From NCBI GenBank assembly GCA_020025475.1, contig JAHHSA010000009.1, positions 1 to 44,650 on the forward strand: DNA of 44,650 nucleotides. Reading direction: 5' to 3'. The translations under genes were made by a program, and so were the position numbers. Positions 1 to 6,405 of the stretch are shown piece by piece. The notes under the pieces are model-generated. The model did not search any database, was not told the origin of the DNA, and saw only the letters and a program-made list of their open reading frames with translations. Every line of letters begins with the position of its first letter. Position 1 is the stretch's first letter. Origin of the DNA: Oscillibacter sp. Lineage in GTDB: Bacteria > Bacillota > Clostridia > Oscillospirales > Oscillospiraceae.

Positions 1-54
1 CAGGTTCTAGTGTCCATTACGGACGTGCGGGTTCAAGTCCCGCCTCGCGCACCA
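1..54 (+). tRNA. tRNA-Leu (anticodon CAG), 3' part only
   Basis: The window opens inside a tRNA. Bases 1-3 (CAG) are in the anticodon position. They are followed by a long class II variable arm (TGTCC..GGAC), a T-arm loop GTTCAAGTC, a 3' acceptor strand CTCGCGC, discriminator A and an encoded CCA at 52-54. The layout matches tRNA-Leu reading CUG. The 5' half lies outside the window. Confidence 0.9.
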
Positions 55-87
55 AAAAAGACATGACATTCGTCATGTCTTTTTTTT
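55..87 (+). terminator. Rho-independent terminator of the tRNA-Leu transcript
   Basis: An 8-bp perfect stem (GACATGAC at 60-67, GTCATGTC at 72-79) has a 4-nt loop. It is flanked by an A-run upstream and an eight-T run downstream, directly after the tRNA CCA end. Confidence 0.9.
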
Positions 88-154
88 CATACTGCCACTT
101 GCAGGGGAGAATGCCCAGCTTCGTAAACGATTTGCAAATCCTGTTTCAGTTTTC

Positions 155-183
155 TTTACAAGACGGGAAAAATCTACTAGAAT
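155..183 (+). promoter_or_regulatory. Sigma-A-like promoter for the aminopeptidase operon
   Basis: TTTACA (155-160), a 17-bp spacer and TAGAAT (178-183) each match consensus at 5 of 6 positions. The element sits about 70 bp before the aminopeptidase start. Confidence 0.65.
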
Positions 184-253
184 ATGAGACAAATGGATAC
201 ACTGGTACTGGGCGGCTGCGCCCGGACCGCAGCAGAAAGGAAGTTTCTCACAC

Positions 254-1486
254 ATGGAAGAAAAACTGTTGGAATATGCCCGCATGCTGGTGCGGGTGGG
301 CCTCAATGTGTACGAGGGGCAGACCCTGGTGATCTCCTGCCCGGTGGAGTGCGCCTACTTTGCCCGCTTGTGCGCCAAGGAGGCCTACGACGCCGGCGTC
401 CGGGAGGTGGTCATGAACTGGCATGACGATGCTATGGCCCGCATCAAGTATCTCTATGCCGACGATACCATTTTCGACGAGGTGGCCGAGTGGCGTGAAA
501 AGTTCTTCAACGGCTACGCCAAGCAGGGGGCGGCCTATCTGGCGATCTCCGCATCCGACCCGGAGAATTTCAAGGGAGTGGATACCAACCGCCTGATCCG
601 GGCTCAGCAGGCCTCGGGCAAGGCATTGAAGGACTTCGATCGTCTGCAGATGTGCAGCGGGTTCCCCTGGTGCATTGCGTCCATCCCTATTCCCAGTTGG
701 GCAACCAAGGTGTTCCCGGGCTGCTCCCAGGATGAGGCCATGGAAAAGTTGTGGGATGCCATCTTTGCTTCCGTCCGCATCAATGGGGACGGCAAGTGCG
801 TGGAGAGGTGGCAGCAGCATCTGGATACGCTGCACACACGAATGGAGAAGCTGAATCACTATCAGTTCAAGACCCTGCACTATACAAACTCCCTGGGCAC
901 CGACCTGACGGTGGAGCTGCCCGAGGGCCATATCTGGGAGGCCGGTGATGACAAGACCCTCTCCGGCAGACCTTTTATCGCCAATGTCCCCACCGAGGAG
1001 ATCTTCACCTCTCCGCTGAAAACGGGCGTCAACGGCGTGGTTTACTCTGCATTGCCCCTGAGCCACAATGGCAGCATTATCGATCAGTTCCATTTTGTGG
1101 TGAAGGACGGCAAGATTGTGGAGGCATACGCCCAGCAGGGCCAGGAGGAGATCCGGGCGGCCATTGCCGTGGATGAGGGCGCCAGCTACTTCGGCGAGGT
1201 GGCTCTGGTACCCTATGACAGCCCCATTTCCAACCAAAAGATTCTGTTTTACAATACTTTGTTTGACGAAAATGCCGCCTGCCATATCGCCTTCGGCGAG
1301 GCCTACCCCTGCCTGGTGGGCGGTCAGGAGATGAGCAAGGAGGAGCTGAAAGCCCGCGGCCTTAATGACTCCATCACCCATGTGGACTTCATGGTGGGTA
1401 CGCCGGATCTGAATATTGTGGGCACAACCCATGACGGCCGGGAGATTCCCGTCTTTGTGGACGGTAACTTTGCCCCCGGACTGTGA
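254..1486 (+). CDS. M29-family aminopeptidase
   Basis: This 410-aa protein has the length and sequence pattern of the M29 (AmpS/PepS/thermophilic aminopeptidase) metallopeptidases. These are cytosolic dimeric enzymes with a two-metal centre that remove N-terminal amino acids from peptides. The C-terminal half holds the family's conserved acidic and His segments: PTEEIFTSP, FGEVALVP, a stretch with DENAACHIAFG, and a terminal THVDFMVG region. No signal peptide or membrane segment is visible. The ATG follows an AAAGGAAG ribosome binding site. It is the first gene of an operon with the gamma-carbonic-anhydrase-like gene 18 bp downstream. In a peptide-fermenting anaerobe a role in peptide breakdown is a natural inference; the exact specificity cannot be read from sequence. 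Confidence 0.9.
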   Translation: MEEKLLEYARMLVRVGLNVYEGQTLVISCPVECAYFARLCAKEAYDAGVREVVMNWHDDAMARIKYLYADDTIFDEVAEWREKFFNGYAKQGAAYLAISASDPENFKGVDTNRLIRAQQASGKALKDFDRLQMCSGFPWCIASIPIPSWATKVFPGCSQDEAMEKLWDAIFASVRINGDGKCVERWQQHLDTLHTRMEKLNHYQFKTLHYTNSLGTDLTVELPEGHIWEAGDDKTLSGRPFIANVPTEEIFTSPLKTGVNGVVYSALPLSHNGSIIDQFHFVVKDGKIVEAYAQQGQEEIRAAIAVDEGASYFGEVALVPYDSPISNQKILFYNTLFDENAACHIAFGEAYPCLVGGQEMSKEELKARGLNDSITHVDFMVGTPDLNIVGTTHDGREIPVFVDGNFAPGL

Positions 1487-1504
1487 GAAAGAGAGGAAAG
1501 AACC

Positions 1505-1987
1505 ATGTCATATGAGCTGAAAAAAACCGACGAAAACGTCCTGATCTGCGAGGGCGCCAAGGTGACCGGGGATGTGACCCTGGGTAAGGGTGTCAACGTG
1601 TGGTATAACGCCGTCCTGCGAGGCGACGAGGGAGCCATCACCGTCGGAGAAAATACCAACATCCAGGACTGCGCCATCCTCCATGAGCAGACTCAGGTGG
1701 GCGCAGGCTGCACCATTGGGCACGGTGCTATCGTCCACGGCTGCACCGTGGGCGACAACGTGCTGATCGGCATGGGCTCTGTCGTCCTCAACGGCGCAAA
1801 GATCGGGGACAACTGCATTGTGGGTGCGGGTGCCCTGGTTACCGGAAAAATGGACGCACCCGCCGGGTCTATGATCCTGGGCAGTCCCGCCAAGGTGGTC
1901 CGTCCTCTGACGGAGGAAGAGGTGGAGAGCAACCGCAGCTCCGCCACAGGATACCTACACGCTGCGGAGATGTACCGCCGTGGCTGA
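1505..1987 (+). CDS. Gamma-carbonic anhydrase-like hexapeptide-repeat protein
   Basis: The 160-aa protein is a left-handed beta-helix protein with repeating [IV]G-x4 hexapeptides. It carries the three metal-ligand histidines expected of gamma-class carbonic anhydrases (YrdA/PaaY/Cam type), one in ILHEQ and two in IGHGAIVHG. The fold forms trimers with zinc or iron between subunits. Many members of this subgroup show weak or no carbonic anhydrase activity, so the catalytic role is uncertain. It lies between the M29 aminopeptidase (18 bp upstream) and the AI-2E-family permease (40 bp to the preferred start), probably on one transcript. The start has a GAGAGGAAAG ribosome binding site. Confidence 0.9.
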   Translation: MSYELKKTDENVLICEGAKVTGDVTLGKGVNVWYNAVLRGDEGAITVGENTNIQDCAILHEQTQVGAGCTIGHGAIVHGCTVGDNVLIGMGSVVLNGAKIGDNCIVGAGALVTGKMDAPAGSMILGSPAKVVRPLTEEEVESNRSSATGYLHAAEMYRRG

Positions 1988-2027
1988 ACCCTCCCCCAAG
2001 ATTCCAACGAAAGGAAGTGATTCGGCG

Positions 2028-3233
2028 ATGGAATGGAACAAACAAACTGTAAAAAATCTGCTGTTGGTGGTCTGCGGCGGGGTCCTGTTCTATAGCTTTT
2101 TGCAGCATCTCCACGGTGCTGCCATGATGATACGCTGGCTTATCAGTTTGCTGTCTCCGTTCCTGCTGGGCGGGGCCATCTCCTTTATCCTGAACGTCCC
2201 CATGCGGGCTGTGGAGCGGGCGTTGTTCCCTCTGGAAAAGCGGGGAAAGGGGTTCCGTCGGCCTCTGGCCGTCCTGCTGACTCTGGTGGCGGTAATCAGC
2301 GTTCTGGCTCTTGCCTCCGGTGTCATCGCCCCCGGCATCGCAGATGCAATCTCCACCATCGTCTCCCAACTGCCCGCGGCCCTGGACCGGCTCAAGGACT
2401 GGCTGTGGAAGATGGAGGGGTATCTGCCCATACTGGAGGAGACCATCCTGGGTTTGGATTTGGAGTGGAGTACCCTTTCCGCCAAGGCAATTGCACTGCT
2501 CAAGGACTGGGGCACCGCCCTGCTGTCCACCGGAAGCGGCCTGATTGGCGGCGTGGTCAGCGGCGTCAGCACTTTTGCCATCGGCATGGTGTTTGCCTTT
2601 TACATTCTGATGCAGAAGGAAAAGTTGGGCCGTCAGGTCCGGCAGATCTTTTATGCCATCCTGCCAGAGCAGCAGGCGGACAAGACGCTGGGCGTGGTAC
2701 GTCTGGCTGGACGGACCTTCTCCAGCTTCCTCTCGGGGCAGTGCCTGGAGGCCTGCATCCTGGGAACACTCTTTGTCATTGCCATGACTATTTTCCGGCT
2801 GCCCTATGCGCTGCTGGTAGGTGTCCTCATTGCCCTCACGGCCCTGATCCCCATTGTGGGTGCGTTCATCGGCTGCGCTGTGGGTGCACTGCTGATCGCC
2901 ATTACAGACCCCATGAAGGCCCTGTTCTTCATTGTGCTGTTCCTGCTGCTGCAGCAGTTGGAGGGCAACCTCATTTACCCTCATGTGGTGGGCTCCTCCG
3001 TGGGACTTCCATCCATCTGGGTGCTCGCAGCCGTCACACTGGGCGGCAAGCTCATGGGCGTGGCCGGTATGCTGTTCTTTATCCCGCTGTGCTCGGTGAT
3101 CTACGCACTGATCCGAGGATTTGTGAAGGAGCGACTGGAGAAAAAGCAGATTCCCACCGAAAAATGGATGACAGTCCCGGCTCCGCCGGAGCCCGAACTG
3201 TCGGTAAAGCAGCCTGGTGAACAAGCAAAATGA
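2028..3233 (+). CDS. AI-2E family transporter (PerM-like permease)
   Basis: This 401-aa polytopic membrane protein has the AI-2E/PerM domain: two N-terminal membrane helices, a soluble helical region (about residues 85-190), then five or six helices with the family's conserved LP..LLVG, P.VG.FIG and LEGN..YP..VG motifs. Family members have been linked to autoinducer-2 export, Na+/H+ exchange or solute efflux, so the substrate is unknown. The GTG at 1980 would add 16 residues and overlap the preceding gene. The ATG at 2028 is preferred because GAAAGGAAGTG sits about 8 bp before it. A strong terminator follows. A second family member lies at 14204-15481. Confidence 0.87.
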   Translation: MEWNKQTVKNLLLVVCGGVLFYSFLQHLHGAAMMIRWLISLLSPFLLGGAISFILNVPMRAVERALFPLEKRGKGFRRPLAVLLTLVAVISVLALASGVIAPGIADAISTIVSQLPAALDRLKDWLWKMEGYLPILEETILGLDLEWSTLSAKAIALLKDWGTALLSTGSGLIGGVVSGVSTFAIGMVFAFYILMQKEKLGRQVRQIFYAILPEQQADKTLGVVRLAGRTFSSFLSGQCLEACILGTLFVIAMTIFRLPYALLVGVLIALTALIPIVGAFIGCAVGALLIAITDPMKALFFIVLFLLLQQLEGNLIYPHVVGSSVGLPSIWVLAAVTLGGKLMGVAGMLFFIPLCSVIYALIRGFVKERLEKKQIPTEKWMTVPAPPEPELSVKQPGEQAK

Positions 3234-3247
3234 TGACAATACCATGA

Positions 3248-3288
3248 GACCGAAAAAGGCCCTCCCCCTGGGAGGGCCTTTTTCGGTC
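3248..3288. terminator. Bidirectional Rho-independent terminator
   Basis: A perfect 18-bp inverted repeat (3248-3265 with 3271-3288, core AAAAAGGCCCTCC) contains an A-run on one arm and a T-run on the other. It lies directly after the AI-2E permease gene. Confidence 0.9.
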
Positions 3289-3388
3289 AATGATGTACTC
3301 ACGGCTGCTGCCATTCTCCAGCCCTACCTCAACTTTGAAGCCGGGACGCCACCTTAAAAAAGGGCCCCAGACGGGGCAAATTTTATGC

Positions 3389-3417
3389 TTGACAACCGTG
3401 CAATGCTATGATATTCT
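3389..3417 (+). promoter_or_regulatory. Promoter of the XRE regulator gene
   Basis: A perfect TTGACA (3389-3394), 17-bp spacer and TATTCT (3412-3417) lie about 65 bp before the regulator start. The tandem repeats at 3424-3465 begin near the predicted transcription start. Confidence 0.75.
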
Positions 3418-3423
3418 CCAACT

Positions 3424-3465
3424 ATGACAAGTAAAGCTGTCAAAATGACAAAGAAAGCAGTCAAA
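3424..3465 (+). repeat. Tandem operator-like repeats before the XRE gene
   Basis: Two abutting 21-bp direct repeats (3424-3444, 3445-3465) match at 18 of 21 positions. Each starts ATGACAA and ends GTCAAA, so each copy also holds an inverted TGAC...GTCA pair. They overlap the predicted transcription start and stop just before the AAAGGAG ribosome binding site. Autoregulatory binding by the adjacent HTH protein is an inference. Confidence 0.6.
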
Positions 3466-3481
3466 TGAAAGGAGCGATTTG

Positions 3482-3700
3482 ATGCCTCTGAAAAACCATT
3501 TGAAGGAATACCGGGCGCGGCTTGGGGTCAACCAGCAGGAGATGGGCCGCCTGGCAGGCGTATCCAGGCAGACCATCAGCCAAATTGAACGGGGAGACTA
3601 TTCTCCGTCGGTGACACTGGCGCTGAAGCTGGCAAAGCTGTGCGGGGTGACAGTAGAGGATATTTTTGAATATCAGGAGGATGAGCACAATGAAGAATAA
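3482..3700 (+). CDS. Small XRE/Cro-type HTH transcriptional regulator
   Basis: This 72-aa protein is almost entirely one helix-turn-helix domain: residues 7-60 contain QQEMGRLAGVSRQTISQIE, followed by the usual hydrophobic helix and VEDIFEY. This matches the small YozG-like XRE regulators that travel with a membrane protein gene. The ATG at 3482 is preferred over the TTG one codon upstream, with AAAGGAG 7 bp ahead. The 3' end overlaps the downstream DUF3169-type gene by 11 bp, so the two are translationally coupled. The tandem 21-bp repeats in its leader suggest autoregulation. The signal sensed is unknown. Confidence 0.88.
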   Translation: MPLKNHLKEYRARLGVNQQEMGRLAGVSRQTISQIERGDYSPSVTLALKLAKLCGVTVEDIFEYQEDEHNEE

Positions 3701-4448
3701 GAAAGAAAAAACCGAAAACAGCAAGGCACTGCCGAAATTTCTGGTAACGATCGTGGTGGCTACGCTGATTGGCGGCGGTTTGGGCTATCTCTCGGGCATT
3801 GTGGGTGCCACGAATCTGCCCCAGACAGTGGTGCAGGGACTTTACCGCGTCCTGAAAATCTTTGCACCCTGGTCCATCTGGGTCTCCAGTGCCGTGCTTC
3901 TGGGTGTTGGCATCTGGAAGTACCGTGCTGCCAAACGGCTGTTTCTGGGCTGGGACGGAGAAGACGAGGAAAGCATGGAGAAGGCTGAGGAGCAGCTCAA
4001 CTGGACAATGCTGGCCAATGCACTGGGTATGATTCTGAACTACTCATTTTTTGCCATTGGCGTTCAGCTTTTGGATGTCGGCATGGCGGCGGTTGGATTA
4101 TTCCTCTCGTTCATCTTGTCTATGGTGGTAATGACAGTACTGCAGCAAAAGGTGGTGGACCTGACCCGTCAGATGAATCCGGAAAAGCGAGGCAGTATCT
4201 ATGATATGAAGTTTCAGAAAAAGTGGCTGGCCAGCTGTGACGAAAACGAGCTGCGTCAAATGGGGCAGGCGGCGTACAAAGCCTTTACGACGGTTACATA
4301 TACCTGTGTGGGCCTCTGGGCCATCCTGGTGCTTCTGGCCTATGTGCTGGATGTGGGCATCCTGCCGGTCTGTTTGGTGATGCTGATCTGGGGTGTCAGC
4401 CAGGTGACCTATGTTTTGGAGTGCATCCGTCTGGGGCGTCATCGCTGA
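3690..4448 (+). CDS. DUF3169-like membrane protein
   Basis: This 252-aa protein has a short basic N-terminus and about six hydrophobic segments: near residues 16-38, 62-80, 108-125 and 128-148, plus two at the C-terminal end. A polar stretch around residues 88-105 is rich in Glu and Asp. The topology and its coupling to a YozG-like XRE gene fit the DUF3169 family, which has no established function. The ATG at 3690 is chosen because AGGAGG (3675-3680) lies 9 bp before it; the ATG at 3681 would abut that site. A terminator follows at 4527. Assignment to DUF3169 is by gene pairing and general pattern. Confidence 0.75.
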   Translation: MKNKKEKTENSKALPKFLVTIVVATLIGGGLGYLSGIVGATNLPQTVVQGLYRVLKIFAPWSIWVSSAVLLGVGIWKYRAAKRLFLGWDGEDEESMEKAEEQLNWTMLANALGMILNYSFFAIGVQLLDVGMAAVGLFLSFILSMVVMTVLQQKVVDLTRQMNPEKRGSIYDMKFQKKWLASCDENELRQMGQAAYKAFTTVTYTCVGLWAILVLLAYVLDVGILPVCLVMLIWGVSQVTYVLECIRLGRHR

Positions 4449-4526
4449 GAGCAAGCCAGGCTTCCGGACCGTCTGAAAGGCATGCTTTTACAGAGGAAAA
4501 CCCGGGAAAATTTAGAAAATAGGCAG

Positions 4527-4563
4527 AAAACAGGGGGCGGAAAGAAAGTTCTGCCCTCTGTTT
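4527..4563 (+). terminator. Rho-independent terminator after the XRE/DUF3169 pair
   Basis: A 14-nt arm AAACAGGGGGCGGA pairs, with G-U wobbles, with TCTGCCCTCTGTTT across an 8-nt loop. The T tract is short. Confidence 0.6.
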
Positions 4564-4690
4564 AACTTGCATGAGGTTGGCCTTTGTGATATCCTATTGC
4601 ATGTCTTGTATGATAAAAAAGGACGCTGATGCATATCCGGCAAAAGCCGGGGAAAATGTAAATCTGGGAGTGTGAAGGGGGCCCGATCCA

Positions 4691-5593
4691 TTGAAAAGAG
4701 AAGAAAAGAACATTGACAAGCGGAAAAAGCGTCAGATGAAGAAAGCGTTCTGTCAGGCGATGGACCAGGAGCTGCGGGAGCATAGAAGCTCGTTCATTGT
4801 ATTCACCATTTTGCGTATTCTGGTGATTGTAGTTCTGGTGCGACAGCTGTTCCAGAACAACTACGAGTCCGCATTTTTCTGTATTTTGACCATTTTGCTG
4901 CTGTATGTGCCCAGCTGGATCCAGGTGCGGCTGAGGATTGAATTGCCGCCTGCACTGGAGATCACCGTTTTGTGTTTCATCTTTGCGGCGGAGATTTTAG
5001 GTGAGGTCAACGCTTTTTATGTGGTGATTCCAGGCTGGGATACCATGCTCCATACCATCAATGGATTCCTGGCAGCGGGGGTTGGATTCTCCATGGTATT
5101 GCTGCTTAATGACGATGAACGGCTGACCTTCACCCTGTCACCGTTTTTTCTGGCCCTGATGGCCTTCTGTTTTTCGATGACCATCGGCGTTTTATGGGAG
5201 TTCTTTGAGTTCGGTATGGATTACTTCTTCCACACTGATATGCAGAAGGACACGATTATCCATAACATTTACACCGTAGCACTGGATGTGACCCGAAGCA
5301 ATAAAGTGGTACGTGTGCCCAATATCACAGAGGTGACAATGAACGGAGAGAACCTGGGCCTGGGCGGCTATCTGGATGTGGGCCTCATCGATACGATGAA
5401 GGACCTGATTGTGAACTTCATCGGCGCGCTGGTCTTCTCAGTCACCGGTTTCTTCTATGCCAAGAGCCAGGGGAAAAAGCGCTCTGCGGCGCAGAACTTC
5501 GTACCGAGTAAAAAGACGGCCGCGCAGGATTACCTGCGTCAGGCGCGGGAGGAGATTCTCGGCAGTTCCCCCGACACTGAGTCAAACGAATAG
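4691..5593 (+). CDS. DUF2238/YjdF-like integral membrane protein
   Basis: The 300-aa protein has a basic N-terminus and five to six membrane segments (about residues 36-52, 57-75, 85-105, 115-137, 150-172), then a soluble stretch and a last helix near residues 238-256. The segment with GWDTMLHTINGFLAAGVGF and the later WEFFEFGMD resemble DUF2238 (YjdF) membrane proteins, whose function is unknown. The conserved Asp, His and Glu residues in these motifs are notable. The start is a TTG preceded by AAGGGGGG about 9 bp upstream; no in-frame ATG fits better. The gene stands alone: a terminator lies on each side and no clear promoter was found in 4564-4690. Confidence 0.72.
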   Translation: MKREEKNIDKRKKRQMKKAFCQAMDQELREHRSSFIVFTILRILVIVVLVRQLFQNNYESAFFCILTILLLYVPSWIQVRLRIELPPALEITVLCFIFAAEILGEVNAFYVVIPGWDTMLHTINGFLAAGVGFSMVLLLNDDERLTFTLSPFFLALMAFCFSMTIGVLWEFFEFGMDYFFHTDMQKDTIIHNIYTVALDVTRSNKVVRVPNITEVTMNGENLGLGGYLDVGLIDTMKDLIVNFIGALVFSVTGFFYAKSQGKKRSAAQNFVPSKKTAAQDYLRQAREEILGSSPDTESNE

Positions 5594-5594
5594 C

Positions 5595-5626
5595 AGGAGA
5601 GCGGCAGAGCCGCTCTCCTTTTGTTT
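5595..5626 (+). terminator. Rho-independent terminator after the DUF2238-like gene
   Basis: A perfect 11-bp stem (AGGAGAGCGGC with GCCGCTCTCCT), an AGA loop and a TTTTGTTT tail lie 2 bp after the stop codon. Confidence 0.92.
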
Positions 5627-5687
5627 GCGCGCAGTTCGAACCCAAAAGCAAAGAAAATATTCACAAAAGGGTAGAAAATTTTCCTTC

Positions 5688-5721
5688 AAAACTGGTTAGT
5701 TCACCAAAACTAACCAGTTTT
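5688..5721. promoter_or_regulatory. Perfect 14-bp palindrome upstream of the feo promoter
   Basis: Arms 5688-5701 (AAAACTGGTTAGTT) and 5708-5721 are exact reverse complements around a 6-nt loop. There is no T tract, and a terminator already precedes it, so termination is not the obvious role. The arms contain GGTTAG/CTAACC, the same half-site as the feo operator at 5786, but with a wider spacer (10 rather than 6 bp between GTTAG and CTAAC). It ends 23 bp before the -35 box. A regulator site is inferred. Confidence 0.5.
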
Positions 5722-5744
5722 CAGAATACAAGACCGCAGAGGTG

Positions 5745-5773
5745 TTGACAGAAAAAGGGCGTTGGAGTATCAT
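5745..5773 (+). promoter_or_regulatory. Promoter of the feo operon
   Basis: TTGACA (5745-5750, perfect), a 17-bp spacer and TATCAT (5768-5773, 5 of 6). The predicted transcript start near 5780 is just before the palindrome at 5786. Confidence 0.8.
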
Positions 5774-5785
5774 CAGCTTGATAAA

Positions 5786-5803
5786 GGTTAGGACTGCCTA
5801 ACC
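5786..5803. promoter_or_regulatory. DtxR/IdeR-like metal box (operator) of the feo operon
   Basis: GGTTAGG-ACTG-CCTAACC is an 18-bp palindrome with 7-bp arms. It resembles the TTAGG...CCTAA core of DtxR/IdeR-type iron boxes and sits immediately downstream of the predicted transcription start. Binding by an iron-sensing DtxR-family repressor is inferred from the motif and the iron-uptake genes it precedes. Confidence 0.65.
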
Positions 5804-5855
5804 ATAGGGCAATACAGGCAGTTCAAATTCCGCAGCTATGGAAAGGACAGAGGGT

Positions 5856-6068
5856 ATGATTCCACTGACATTGTGCAAACCGGGCGAAAAGGTGACAATC
5901 CGCAAAATCACAGGACTGGACAGTGTGCGTCAGCACTTGGCGGAGCTGGGCTTTGTGATCGGCTCCGATGTGATGGTGGTCAGTGAAATTGCCGGCAACC
6001 TCATCGTACAGGTAAAGGACAGCCGGGTGGGTCTGGACAAATCCATGGCCATGCGAATTATGGTTTGA
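5856..6068 (+). CDS. feoA: FeoA, ferrous iron transport accessory protein (first copy)
   Basis: This 70-aa protein has the SH3-like FeoA fold pattern: an N-terminal PL..C.PGEKVTI strand pair, a central helix RQHLAELGF, then IGSDVMVV and a C-terminal KDSRVGLDKSMAMRIMV. FeoA proteins act in the cytoplasm with FeoB in Fe(II) uptake. The ATG at 5856 is preferred over the one at 5838 because AAAGGA (5842-5847) lies 8 bp before it. The second feoA starts 11 bp downstream. A DtxR-like operator lies at 5786-5803, so iron repression is likely. Confidence 0.9.
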   Translation: MIPLTLCKPGEKVTIRKITGLDSVRQHLAELGFVIGSDVMVVSEIAGNLIVQVKDSRVGLDKSMAMRIMV

Positions 6069-6079
6069 GGAGGAAGGAC

Positions 6080-6301
6080 ATGAAGACTCTGAAGGATGTG
6101 AAGGTCGGGGAGACTGCAACGGTGGAGAAGCTCCATGGTGAGGGTCCTGTAAAGCGCCGGATCATGGACATGGGCATTACCAAGGGCGTAGAAATTTACG
6201 TGCGGAAGGTGGCTCCCCTGGGTGACCCCATGGAGCTGAACATTCGCGGCTATGAGCTGAGCGTACGCAAGTCCGATGCGGAGATGATCGAGGTTCGCTG
6301 A
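6080..6301 (+). CDS. feoA: FeoA, ferrous iron transport accessory protein (second copy)
   Basis: This 73-aa FeoA-domain protein is only distantly similar to the first copy. It has KVGETATVEKL, the helix VKRRIMDMGI, then TKGVEIYVRKVAPLGDP and a C-terminal IRGYELSVRKSDAEMIEV, which is the more canonical FeoA ending. The ATG at 6080 follows GAGGAGGA. Two tandem feoA genes before feoB are common in Clostridia; the division of labour is not established. An intra-operon terminator-like hairpin (6337-6359) separates it from feoB. Confidence 0.92.
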   Translation: MKTLKDVKVGETATVEKLHGEGPVKRRIMDMGITKGVEIYVRKVAPLGDPMELNIRGYELSVRKSDAEMIEVR

Positions 6302-6336
6302 GCGAATTCTCGGAACGTGCGGCGACTGAGAAACAA

Positions 6337-6359
6337 GACGGACTCGTTCCGTCGTTTTT
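6337..6359 (+). terminator. Terminator-like hairpin between feoA and feoB
   Basis: GACGGA-CTCGT-TCCGTC is followed by GTTTTT. The 6-bp stem is modest, so partial read-through or attenuation within the operon is plausible. Confidence 0.5.
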
Positions 6360-6368
6360 CGGCAAATA

Positions 6369-6386
6369 AGTTAGATATTGCTAACT
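6369..6386. promoter_or_regulatory. Second GTTAG-N6-CTAAC palindrome, upstream of feoB
   Basis: AGTTAG-ATATTG-CTAACT is 18 bp long and has the same GTTAG-N6-CTAAC skeleton as the feo operator at 5786-5803. It ends 19 bp before the feoB start. It could be a second metalloregulator site controlling feoB separately. No clear promoter was recognised around it. Confidence 0.45.
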
Positions 6387-6405
6387 GAAAGGGAAGGAAA
6401 CAGTT

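Noticed and set aside
248..1432. A 394-codon open frame on the minus strand opposite the aminopeptidase
   Set aside because: It is a mirror frame of a clearly recognised gene, with a His/Gly/Leu-rich composition typical of such shadows and no ribosome binding site.
5688..5721. A Rho-independent terminator for the DUF2238-like gene
   Set aside because: The palindrome lacks a T-run, and a convincing terminator lies at 5595-5626.
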